From the NCBI GenBank assembly GCA_030159075.1, contig BROG01000794.1:92501-156500 (forward strand): 64,000 nucleotides of DNA, given 5' to 3'. The DNA comes from Atrina japonica. Taxonomy: Eukaryota; Mollusca; Bivalvia; Pterioida; Pinnidae. Position 1 is the stretch's first letter. The number at the start of each line of letters is the position of its first letter. The position numbers and the translations under genes were made by a program. Positions 53,260 through 62,876 of the stretch are shown here, piece after piece. Under the pieces are notes generated by a model that was not told where the DNA came from, did no database searches, and saw nothing but the letters and a program-made list of their open reading frames with translations.

Positions 53260-53449
53260 TATATACATATAAAATACATACATACGCACGAACACACGCA
53301 CATACATGACACATACATACAGACAGACAGCCAGACAGACAGAGAGACATACATGCATACATACATACATATATACATACATACATACATACATACATAC
53401 ATACATACATACATACATACATACATACATACATACATACATACATACA
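53260..53449. repeat. (CATA)n microsatellite with imperfect start
   Basis: Imperfect CATACA and CAGACA words lead into a pure CATA tract at 53369-53448. Confidence 0.95.
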
Positions 53450-54514
53450 GTAAGGACAGATGAATGGATTGATTGAAAGAAAGGTAGAAAGATAATGTTC
53501 AAGTTCTAATATGTTTCAACTTTTTGAACTACAGCACATTCAAAGCTGGTTGATATAACAGTCTGTACGTTTTCCATTTATTTTTGTTATTCTAAAACTT
53601 TTGTTTTGCAATAAGAATATTTAAAAATATTTTCACTGATTAATTTTGACAGATGTAGCGAGAAATTGAATATGTAAATTGCTGTTGATATTGCTATAAA
53701 AATGCAATTATCAAAAATGTTCTGCCTCGTGATAATGTACTTTTAAAGGATTCTATATTATTCCCAAAATTAATAATAAAATCACCAAAACGACGAATCC
53801 AACATCTGATGAGAACCTTATCGCTACCCATTAAAGTATAGAATTACATAATTATGCGCATTTCATTTCCAAATATTATCTATTTGCTCTGTTTGGCGTG
53901 ACTCTGTACACTTTTGTTCCATTGTTTGTATCGTAATACAATTATCATACTTTTAATACTTTTTCATGAAACGTACTTTTAGACATTGAGTTACCGAAAC
54001 GACATATAAAAACCACAAAGTATTATTTGATATTTTCATTATCTCACTCGTTTAGCAAATGTTTTTTGCAGATCTGCCCAGTATTCCTCATTTTCAAATA
54101 TTTTTATGCAAAACTTTATAATAGTTTTCAACATATTTCAAATAACTTTAGGTGTGATTTTTCAAAATGCAATAACCGTCGTGGATCTGCGTACTTATAG
54201 CATCCCTTACTAGTCAAAGTTGAGCGATTACGTCCCTTTGAGCGACGGAAATCATGAATGGCAGGTAATGTGACGTCATCAGAATGGAACAGAATAAAAA
54301 AGAACAAAATACTATATATTTCATTATAAACTTGTATATTATAAATGATGTTACAAAGTTTGAATACCATTATAATTTCAGTAAAAGTTAAAGAGGTTGT
54401 GTAATTATCACAAGAATGAAGTACAAGTTGATCCAACACAAAAAGGTGCATCTTCAAATGCATCATTTATCACACAAACAAGCACATAACTCTCTTACTT
54501 GAACATTTGATATA
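53450..54514. other. Intergenic, nothing recognised
   Basis: Unique sequence. The minus-strand frame at 54128-54466 (112 codons) has no recognisable domain. Confidence 0.4.
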
Positions 54515-54890
54515 GTCTAGACACAGAAAGAAATTTAACAAGCAAGTAGTACGGTACACGTCATGATTTCGACTTTCCTATAGTCAACTGTAAGTAGTTA
54601 TAATATTCATTTGTCACGGCCAGCATATGGTGTATATATCCTATATATCACAAATGATACGATATGTCGGAGCTTGTTTAACATATGAACATTTCATATA
54701 CAGAAGAAAATTACTTATTGACAAGTTGTTGCTTAAAGATACAAGGAATATAATTTAAAGTCAACATTTCGCAAATTTTAAGGTCGGTATAATTACTGTA
54801 TTTTACTTAATCAAATGCTGAGATATTTGTTCGATGTTAGTTTTTGCTCTGTTATGTAGTTTTTGACGAGGTGTATTCACCACTTCTCTG
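54515..54890 (+). mobile_element. Decayed RT C-terminal fragment
   Basis: GACACAGAAAGAAATTTAAC, AGCATATGGTGTATATATCC, CACAAATGATACGATATGTC and GTCAACATTTCGCAAATTTT match the C-terminal RT code of the family with many changes. The 3' tail is lost. Confidence 0.65.
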
Positions 54891-54969
54891 ACATTGTATG
54901 ATAATCTACATCTATCTTAAATTCTAATTGGACTGATAAAGTTGTATTGAAACTAATTGTCGTTTTCAG

Positions 54970-55060
54970 CAAATAATTCTAGTGGACCGTTTGAGTCGGC
55001 AAGGGTATACATAAACCCAGTAACTTGTATTTCCACAGGAGCCGATAAATTAGTAATTAA
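54970..55060 (-). repeat. Fragment of the 359-bp family
   Basis: The plus strand reads TAGTGGACCGTTTGAGTCGG, GGGTATACATAAACCCAGTA, the complement of the unit's CTCGGGGACTCAAACGGTCC region. Confidence 0.65.
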
Positions 55061-55084
55061 AACTATCCATCTATCTATCTTTCT

Positions 55085-55194
<110 letters not shown>

Positions 55195-55309
55195 AGAGAC
55201 TTGTAGAACATTTTTTTATTAATATTTGGCATTATTTGCTTTATTACCTCCTCGCAAACTAAGTTTGGGGAAATATAGGATTAGGCTCGTACGTACGTGA
55301 CTACGTCAC

Positions 55310-55680
55310 ATTTCTTGTCAGCGCTCTAATAATTTTATTTCTCAACGGAATTTCACGAAAATTGAAATTAGGATTTACTATGGAAATATCTCGGACAAGT
55401 TTGCATTTCGTAACCGACACTCACTTATTTACAAAGTTATTGCCCTTTGTTTGTTTCATTGAAACACTATTTGGTAGCACTCTAACAAGTTTATTTCTCA
55501 ATGGAATTTTACGAAACTTTATACATGGGTTAATTATGGAAATGTCTCGATTGAGCTAGCCTTTCGTAACCAGCGCATCCTTTTTTACAGAGTTATTGCC
55601 CTTTGCTTATTTAATTGAAATATTATTGTCAGCACGCTACAGGTTTTATACAACATTTCCTTTGCAAATGGATTAGTATC
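55310..55680 (+). repeat. Tandem repeat, unit about 155 bp, 2.5 copies
   Basis: CTCTAATAATTTTATTTCTC (55324) and CTCTAACAAGTTTATTTCTC (55480) start corresponding units. AGTTATTGCCCTTTG recurs at about 55436 and 55591. A third partial unit begins near 55632. It ends just before the inverted-end element. Confidence 0.8.
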
Positions 55681-55697
55681 ACTTGTGATACCTTGTT

Positions 55698-56620
55698 CTG
55701 TTAGCGATGTCACCATCGTAGTTTTTCAGACCGAAATTGTTGTTACTAACAGTTACAATTGTTCATTGTTCGATGACGTCATAATAGCGTCGGACGGTAG
55801 CAATTATCATTTACAGAATTATATTTATAAAATGATTAATTTTTGTTAAGTTTTGTGTCGTAAATTTTTATAAAATAATATTGTTTTGCTTTTCTCAGAT
55901 CTTCGTCATTATTCCATATTTTTAAGAAAGGAAAAAAATTAAATTTTCCTTTTCCGCAAATGGCAAAATGTTTCGGACACTTGGCTCTCTGATTTGTTGT
56001 TTATGGACTGTTACTCTTGCGTTTAGTTTTCTAGGTCGTACAATGTAATTTTCCTCGCATGTCGGACATGTTGCGCAATATATGATATTTAGCGATTCAC
56101 AGTCATGGTGGCATTTGCCTGCAATGTTTTTTCCAGTTTTTATAATTAATTTCCCCCCTTTTTCGATGTAATCACATGCTCCGCAACGAGGATCTCAATA
56201 CTTTTGAACCTGATTTATTTCTTTTGGTGAGAATTTAACCCGAATAATTTAGTCAATATATATTTCACTTACTTTGTTCACTACATTACGCTTGAGGACC
56301 CTGGACGTAAAAGGGCGCTGTAATTATTCGACTTGCTCTTGTTTTTTTCAGGTTCAGTGGTTGTCGTCGGCTATTAATTATGTATGATTTGCTAAATAAT
56401 TTGTAAATATTTTCCGACAGTTTCAAAATTGGGAAGAATCATTTTGCAGCATATAGCATACTATGGCTCAGTAGGTGTGGGTTATCGTTTTATAAATATA
56501 ATTCTGTAAATGATAATAGCTACCGTCCAACGCCATCATGATGTCATCGAACAATGAACAATTTTATCTTCTTAACAACAGTTTCCATCTGGAGAACTAC
56601 GTTGGTGAAAGCGCTAACGG
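55698..56620. mobile_element. 923-bp element with 140-bp inverted ends
   Basis: The left end (55698-55838) and the right end (56482-56620) are inverted copies of each other, sharing GTTAGCG, CAATTGTTCATTGTTCGATG, CGGACGGTAGC and ATCATTTACAGAATTATATT. No target-site duplication is obvious. The interior carries a nuclease-like fragment on the minus strand. It could be a DNA transposon remnant or a retroelement with inverted terminal copies. Confidence 0.75.
55924..56194 (-). pseudogene. GIY-YIG-type nuclease fragment with a CxxC motif
   Basis: On the minus strand an open stretch of about 89 codons begins just after an in-frame stop and ends at TAA. It encodes DPRCGACDYIEKGGKL, then a KCHHDCESLNIIYCATCPTC block and ENYIVRPRKLNARVTVHKQQ. 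The spacing of Cys pairs, the IYC..C block and the YI..R...R..VH block match the zinc-bearing GIY-YIG endonuclease region of Penelope-like elements as I remember it. The Gly expected after YI is Val here, so activity would be doubtful even if it were expressed. It lies inside the inverted-end element at 55698-56620. Confidence 0.6.
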
Positions 56621-56702
56621 ATAAAGCAAATATTGCTAGAATATTTTGATGTTCTACACCTTTCTTAGGATATTTATCGCTGTACTTAGAAAACCAACTC
56701 TC

Positions 56703-56758
56703 TCACACACACACACACACACACGCGCGCGCACACACACGCACATACACACATACAT

Positions 56759-56789
<31 letters not shown>
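56703..56789. repeat. (CA)n/(CG)n-(TA)n microsatellite
   Basis: CA units with a GCGCGCG core, then TA units from 56769. The tract lies about 20 bp before a retroelement tail. Confidence 0.95.
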
Positions 56790-56809
56790 GTATGTAAATT
56801 TACTAGATC

Positions 56810-56928
56810 TATGGCACCTGATCCCACCTCTTGGTTTCCAGAGGTCCGTGTTTGTCCATTTTTACCGGATTTATATCTATGTCCTGGACATTCTATTGAT
56901 TTATACTTTGGTATCTGAAAATTTTTAT
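56810..56928 (+). mobile_element. 3' tail of the RT retroelement family, close to consensus
   Basis: ATGGCACCTGATCCCACCTC, TTGGTTTCCAGAGGTCCGTG, TTTACCGGATTTATATCTAT and TTTGGTATCTGAAAATTTTT. Only about 119 bp remain. Its similarity to the copies at 17271 and 33733 suggests a young insertion. Confidence 0.85.
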
Positions 56929-57581
56929 GTAATTTAGAGAATCCTTTTTAGAACTTTTATAGAGAATGTTGTTCTAAGTATATATACATGTAATTTTAAA
57001 TTAGTGGTGGTTATTATTATCAGTTAGCCTTATTCACACGCTCCAATGTAACAGAATATAATAGAAATGTGTGTCCCAAAGCCATGTCTACTATTATACA
57101 TAATTGACCAAATTAAAACAAAAACACAATTATGATCATAAAAACAGAAGTGGAAAAATCACGTAAACCGATGTTGTAATGAAGAATGAAATATTTTATC
57201 TGTGGAAAATTAAATTAATTTCTTTTTCTTCCGAACCAAACATTGTCAAGATATTCTTACCAATATTTAACTATACCTGAGTTAAAACACGAATGACATA
57301 TATGTCAATAAATTGCTTATCAGTGTGAAGATGAAAACATAAATTCTCTGCTTCTTCGTATCTTATCACAAAACCTCTGCTAACAAGGTTTTATTGTTTA
57401 GATAGATGGAAATCACTTCAATGTATTCATGTGTAAACTTCTCAAACCATTTTGATAAATAACTCATAGTGTCATTGTTCTAAAATGTAGTCTGTTTGAA
57501 TTATTTTATATATGGAACCTGCTCCCCTTACTTTCATTTCATATTGTGAGGGGAAGCTACTTATTGATCAGATATATAGAG
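56929..57581. other. Intergenic, nothing recognised
   Basis: Unique AT-rich DNA. Confidence 0.5.
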
Positions 57582-57666
57582 GATATTTGACAATTATTTT
57601 TTAATAACATGTTTATTAAATCGAGATGTAATAAACATGTTATTCAAAAACAATTGTCAAATATTC
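57582..57666. repeat. Long hairpin, 37-bp stem and 10-nt loop
   Basis: The arm 57582-57618 (starting GATATTTGACAATTATTTTT) pairs with 57629-57666 (ending ACAATTGTCAAATATTC) with about three mismatches. The loop is AATCGAGATG. Pairing may extend a few bases outward. Confidence 0.85.
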
Positions 57667-57762
57667 TATTTATTACATTTTCCAGTTAAGTTTCGTTAGG
57701 CCTAGATTTACCCGATGTTCTGTACATGTAGGCTAGGCTACTCTACGATTTGTGGAATGTAA

Positions 57763-57885
57763 ACAAACCACGTTTTGACACAGGGGTTCGGAAATCTTTT
57801 TAAAGCGTAATTTGCTCAATGAAACTTGATTCTGGAGGGAAATATTACGCTGTAAAAAAGATTTTCACGCCGCTGTGGTTTGGAA
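57763..57885. repeat. Imperfect inverted repeat
   Basis: Left arm words ACCACG, CACAGGGG, GAAATCTTTTTAAAGCGTAA at 57768-57811 pair with TTACGCTGTAAAAAAGATTT, CGCCGCTGTGGT at 57844-57880. The spacer is about 32 nt. Confidence 0.65.
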
Positions 57886-59334
57886 TGAAATACATCACTT
57901 GATGCCTTAAAGAGCATGCCAAAGTTATCTATTGACCTGTACAGCAAACTTGCTTCGATGTTAGCCTTATTCGATGTTCATATTCTGTACTGTATCTCCA
58001 GTGCCACTGAATCATGTTAAAACGATACATTAAACATTTCCGCTGCCTTTCGACCACTTAAACCCACTCCATCAATACATAATATCGCCTGCTTTTCAGT
58101 CGAGACAGAACAAGTCTGTGCGCAGCCATTCGATACGGCATTATAAATAGCTCACACGAAAATCCCTTCGTGAAACGTCATATCTACAGTACGTGTTCAA
58201 AAGTTTTTACCATGGCATTACAATTTATTGGCATTTGTGGCAAATGTGATCAGTTTATAACCATCACAATGAATTGAAAATTATCATTACATGATAGATG
58301 GGATTAATTAATCGGATTTCCATTAGTGGCCTGACACTGTATTTGTATTGGCTTAATGAAAAATATGTATTTTTTATTAAACCAATTAATATAGAGTAAA
58401 ATCAATGAAAAATAACAGTGAAAAATAAAGTTTTTATTTAATTTATAAATTTCACAAAAATGTAATAAATGTAGCCATACTGATAGCTTATATACAGAGA
58501 AAACTACGTATTAATAGGATATACATGTATACAGAAATCAAAGCAAAGCAATGATTTGACGAATGATACAGCTTTGATTATGCAATGCCTGTTAGTTCTA
58601 CTGAAGTGAGTGTAGCACGATCTGAAATACACAGAGAAATAAATGTCATTGTGTGTCATCACTTGAAATATTTATTTTCTTACTCACAAAATTTTATTTA
58701 AACATTATCCATCACTTTGTTTGCCATGCACATGTCAGCATTTATAACATTTTTCAGTTAGACACCGACCTAAATGAGCAGTACAATATCTATATCGGTC
58801 AACATAAAATATTCCACTTTTGAATAATACAACCCGGCGCGTATGAATTTATAGTGATATTTCATTTATGTCTAGAAATACTATCTCAGGATTTTTTTCT
58901 TTGATCTTCATTAATAGTGTGCGTAATCAAATAAATTCCACATTTTGTTCTGTATTAAAAACAATGAACTATCTTTTTTGTAGCAGCAAGATTCTATTTG
59001 CGTAATTAGCGGTAAATTGTCAAGACAGAATGGCGGGATCTCTTCGAGATCGACAATAGCAAATACATGTGTGTGACACAAATGGACAACGTAGGAATAC
59101 CTAAATCATGTATGTATTATTATCTACTTTATCTTCTGAACAATTTTTTATAAAACATAATCTAAAACTTTGTGCTTTTTTCTATCATTAACAGAAAACG
59201 TTACATTCTCCTGTGAACTCTTTTATTTGAGCGGAATTTAATGACAGTAAAACCCTAAAAAACAAGGATAACAAATTTTCAATTTGAATAAGCAGTTTAA
59301 CACGTCGGGTAAATCTATGGCACACCGAAATCAC
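57886..59334. other. Unique sequence, nothing recognised
   Basis: This is the longest stretch near the right homeobox gene without a recognised repeat. It lies 3' of that gene and could hold regulatory sequence, but no specific element can be named. Confidence 0.4.
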
Positions 59335-59700
59335 ATTATTGTGTTAAACCTAGTTTTTCACAGATAAACTTAGTTTTTCTCCAGTTGAAGATAGTTTTTC
59401 TCAGTTAAACCATGATTTTCTCCAGTTAATGTGGGTTACGATTTAAACCTAATTTCCCCCTAGTTAATCCTAATATTTCTCGTAACCCAAATTAACTGGA
59501 GAAAAACTGAGTGTTAACATTTATCACTCAGATTTTATAACATTAATCACAGTTAACAATCGGGTTTTGGTGCAGTTAACACTCAGTTTTTCTCAGTTAA
59601 CACTCAGTTTTTGGCACAGTTAACACTCAGTTTTTGGCGCAATTAACACTCAGGTGGTTTTCTCAGTTAAACTTAGTTTTTCTCCAGTGGTAGATGTTAC
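59335..59700. repeat. CTAGTTTTTCTC-type self-complementary repeat
   Basis: AACCTAGTTTTTCACAG, TTTTTCTCCAGTT, AACTGGAGAAAAACTGAG and four copies of TTAACACTCAGTTTTT show the same word family as 9874-12420, in a more regular 20-25-bp rhythm. Confidence 0.8.
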
Positions 59701-59955
59701 GGATATGTCGGTTGCCATGGTGAAAGCCTGTGATTGGTCAAATTTTATTTGTCGGATTTGGCTGACAAATAGTAATGAGGAGGTTTTGGTTTAACGAATT
59801 CAATGGCAGATGTTGTGAAAGTGTCAGTTGTCAGGGTAACAAAATAAAAGACACTGATTTGTCAAAATTGATTTATTTTCAGATTTTGTAGAAAATTGGT
59901 ATACAAAGGTATTTTGACGTAACTGCGAATTTAATGTTGTGTTACAGAAGCATTG

Positions 59956-59969
59956 GTTGCCATGGTAAC
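59956..59969. promoter_or_regulatory. RFX X-box-like palindrome
   Basis: GTTGCCATGGTAAC is an inverted half-site arrangement (GTTGCC-AT-GGTAAC) that matches the RFX-family X-box consensus. Related versions lie at 59711-59724 and 59827-59840. Function is not shown. Confidence 0.45.
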
Positions 59970-60114
59970 AAAATAAAGGGTGGTGATTGATCAAAATTTC
60001 AATTTTGTTAGATTTTTATAAGAAAAATAGTATTCAGGGGTAGTTTTAAATTACGAATTCAATAGAATGCGTTATGTACATCTATAAATAAAAATTGCCA
60101 GGTGATTGGTTCAG

Positions 60115-60127
60115 AGGTCAAAGGTCA
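60115..60127 (+). promoter_or_regulatory. Perfect DR1 nuclear-receptor half-site pair
   Basis: AGGTCA-A-AGGTCA is the ideal direct repeat with 1-bp spacing that is bound by RXR, HNF4 and COUP-TF type receptors. It may still be a chance match in repetitive DNA. Confidence 0.4.
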
Positions 60128-60185
60128 TCGGTAGTTGTGATAACTGAAATACTGAAAATGTGTAGTTTTAAAGTATCGGAAATAC

Positions 60186-60189
60186 AAAA

Positions 60190-60223
<34 letters not shown>
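60186..60223. repeat. (AATA)n microsatellite
   Basis: AAATAAATAAAT units. Confidence 0.97.
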
Positions 60224-60224
<1 letters not shown>

Positions 60225-60344
60225 GTCGGGGACATATTAATGTTTTTTATTCTATTTAAAGATAACATAGTGGTGCATTACCTGATATGTTTTTTCAAAC
60301 TTGGCATATTGTCAAAATACCTTAAATGGGCGTTTCCCAGTAAT

Positions 60345-62285
60345 ATTTTGTAAATATTATAAACATAATACCAAAGTTACAATGCTCAAGACCATATCGT
60401 TTCTGTCAATTAGACTTCATCAGTTGAACTCCAATTTGAAAAGTATGTGATTTTTTCTAAAGATAAAATGGTATCATACAAGGCTAAATAATATCTCTAA
60501 AGTTATAGCCGAAATCCGTCTAAGAGTGTCCACTGTAAAAAATGACTATCTTAGCTTTAGAAAGATTTTAGAATTAAAATGATGTTAACAGTGCCAAATA
60601 TTACTTTAGTATAAGATGAACAGCTGGTACCGAAATACCAGGTACTAGGTTTATATATACCCTCGGGGACTCAAACGGTCCACCAGCAGTGGCAACGACC
60701 TAGTGGTTATAAATATTATAAACATAATAACAAAATTACAATGCTCAAGACGTTATCGTTTCTGTCAATAAGACTTCATCAATGAGCTCCAATTTGAAAA
60801 GTATGTGATTTTTTCTAAAGATTAAATGGTATCATACAAGGCCAAATAATATCTCTAAAGTTATAGCCGAAATCCGTCTAAGAGTAACCACTGTTTGACT
60901 ATCTTAGCTTTAGAAACATTTTAGAATTTAAATGGTGTTAACAGTGCCAAATATTACTTTAGTATAAGATGAACAGCTGGTACCGAAATAACAGGTACTA
61001 GGTTTATATATACCCTCGGGGACTCAAACGGTCCACCAGCAGTGGCAACGACCTAGTGGTTATAAATATTATAAACATAATACCAAAATTACAATGCTCA
61101 AGACCATATCGTTTCTGTCAATAAGACTTCATCAATGAGCTCCAATTTGAAAAGTATGTGATTTTTTCTAAAGACTAAATGGTATCATACAAGGCCAAAT
61201 AATATCTCTAAAGTTATAGCCGAAATCCGTCTAAGAGTAACCACTGTAAAAAATGACTATCTTAGCTTTAGAAACATTTTAGATTTTAAATGGTGTTAAC
61301 AGTGCCAAATATTACTTTAGTATAAGATGAACAGCTGGTACCGAAATACCAGGTACTAGGTTTATGTATACCCTCGGGGACTCAACCGGTCCACCAGCAG
61401 TGGCAACGACCTAGTGGTTATAAATATTATAAACATAATACCAAAGTTACAATGCTCAAGACGATATCGTTTCCGTCAATTAGACTTCATCAGTTGAGCT
61501 CCAATTTGAAAAGTATGTGATTTTTTCTAAAGATTAAATGGTATCATACAAGGCCAAATAATATCTCTAAAGGTATAGCCGAAATCCGTCTAAGAGTAAC
61601 CACTGTAAAAAATGACTATCTTAGCTTTAGAAAATTTTTAGATTTTAAATGGTGTTAACAGTGCCAAATATTACTTTAGTATAAGATGAACAGCTGGTAC
61701 CGAAATACCAGGTACTAGGTTTATGTATACCCTCGGGGACTCAACCGGTCCACCAGCAGTGGGCAACGACCTAGTGGTTATAAATATTATAAACATAATA
61801 CCAAAGTTACAATGCTCAAGACGATATCGTTTCCGTCAATTAGACTTCATCAGTTGAGCTCCAATTTGAAAAGTATGTGATTTTTTCTAAAGATTAAATG
61901 GTATCATACAAGGCCAAATAATATCTCTAAAGTTATAGCCGAAATCCGTCTAAGAGTAACCACTGTAAAAAATGACTATCTTAGCTTTTGAAAATTTTTA
62001 GAATTTAAATGGTGTTAACAGTGCCAAATATTACTTTAGTATAAGATGAACAGCTGGTACCAAAATACCAGGGACTAGGTTTATGTATACCCCCGGGGAC
62101 TCAAACGATCCACCAGCAGTGGCAACGACCCAGTGGTTATAAATATTATAAACATAATACCAAACTTACAATGCTCAAGACGATATCGTTTCCGTCAATT
62201 AGACTTCATCAGTTGAGCTCCAAATTGAAAAGTATGTGATTTTTTCTAAAGATTAAATTGTATCATACAAGGCCAAATAAAATTG
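60345..62285 (+). repeat. Array of the 359-bp family, about 5.4 units
   Basis: The landmark AATGCTCAAG starts at 60381, 60740, 61093, 61451, 61811 and 62170, giving periods of 359, 353, 358, 360 and 359. Units differ by only a few percent, far less than the dispersed copies, so the array expanded recently. Each unit carries CTCAAGACGATATCGTTTC, CGAAATCCGTCTAAGAGTAA, CAGCTGGTACCGAAATACCA and CTCGGGGACTCAAACGGTCC. No frame remains open. Confidence 0.95.
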
Positions 62286-62405
62286 TCTAAAGCTAAGATA
62301 GTCATTTTTTTACAGTGGTTACTCTTAGACGGATTTCGGCTATATTTTCAGAGATATTATTTTGCCTTGTAAGATACCACTTTTTCTTTAGAAAATACAC
62401 ATTAA
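62286..62405 (-). repeat. Inverted partial unit closing the 359-bp array
   Basis: The plus strand reads TCTAAAGCTAAGATAGTCAT, TACTCTTAGACGGATTTCGG, AGATATTATTTTGCC and CCACTTTTTCTTTAGAAAAT, the reverse complement of part of the unit. It meets the last plus-strand unit directly at about 62282. Confidence 0.9.
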
Positions 62406-62709
62406 TAATAATATAACAGAAAAGTTGTGTTTACATTAAAAATAAAAACGAATATTAATGTTTAAAAATGCTTTAATGAATCATCATGGACATTTTAATG
62501 ATACACAAATATCATTTTTCTCAACGTATAACAAGTTAAGTACACTGAACGTCAATGAGCTAATGGCAGTTATACATATCAAATAACTATATCGTCGTAC
62601 TATTTACATCTACAACTACTAACGTGAAATCATTTTAATTATGAAATTATTTAAATGTTTTTAGTCCTCATATACATTACATATACATTATTGCAGAGAT
62701 GTGATTTGC
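62406..62709 (-). other. Presumed 3' untranslated region and flank of the right homeobox gene
   Basis: This follows the stop codon on the minus strand. Minus-strand ATTAAA words at 62472-62477 and 62494-62499 are possible polyadenylation signals. No AATAAA is present between the stop and the inverted repeat. Confidence 0.4.
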
Positions 62710-62874
62710 CTAGTGTTCATCGTCATTGGAATCCGATTGGTCAAGATTGCTGTCAAGTGGTTCGTGCTTTCTATAACCAGATCCCCCTGGTTGATCGTCA
62801 GATTCTTGATCAGAAGATTCATCGGTTTTCACTCTTTTGAACTTTGTTCTGCGATTCTGGAACCAAACTTTTAC
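62710..62874 (-). CDS. Emx: Last coding exon of an Emx-like homeobox gene (partial)
   Basis: The exon begins after TTTTACAG (acceptor AG at 62875-62876) in phase 0 and encodes 54 residues before a TAG stop at 62710-62712. It starts VKVWFQNRRTKFKR, which is homeodomain helix 3 from residue 45, so the intron sits at the well-known 44/45 position. The DNA-contact residues (Val47, Trp48, Asn51, Arg53) are as expected. The pair RRTK-x-KR with Phe between is typical of Emx/ems proteins. NK, Vax, Dbx, Msx and Tlx genes differ here. The remaining 40 residues are acidic and Ser-rich (KTDESSDQESDDQ...LDQSDSNDDEH) and lack the HHINRWR-type tail known from vertebrate EMX. The product is a nuclear DNA-binding transcription factor. 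Earlier exons, including homeodomain residues 1-44, lie beyond the right edge. Confidence 0.85.
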   Translation of the reverse strand, partial: VKVWFQNRRTKFKRVKTDESSDQESDDQPGGSGYRKHEPLDSNLDQSDSNDDEH

Positions 62875-62876
62875 CT

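Larger units (their letters stand above)
59701..60180. repeat. Tandem repeat, unit about 120 bp, with X-box-like motifs
   Basis: Corresponding words GGTTGCCATGGTGAAA (59710), AGTTGTCAGGGTAAC (59826) and GGTTGCCATGGTAAC (59955) open three units. Each unit continues with GTGATTGGTCAAA-like and GAATTCAATGG-like words. A fourth, shorter unit ends at the AGGTCAAAGGTCA word. Confidence 0.75.

Noticed and set aside
53107..53502. Minus-strand frame of 131 codons with Met-Tyr-Val-Cys repeats
   Set aside because: It is the translation of a CATA microsatellite.
54128..54466. Minus-strand frame of 112 codons as a gene
   Set aside because: It has no recognisable domain, normal background composition and no splice or promoter support.
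56646..56918. Plus-strand frame of 90 codons
   Set aside because: It joins a CA/TA microsatellite to a retroelement tail.
62655..62840. Plus-strand open frame of 61 codons
   Set aside because: It is the antisense shadow of the homeobox exon, which has a splice acceptor, the helix 3 motif and a stop on the minus strand.
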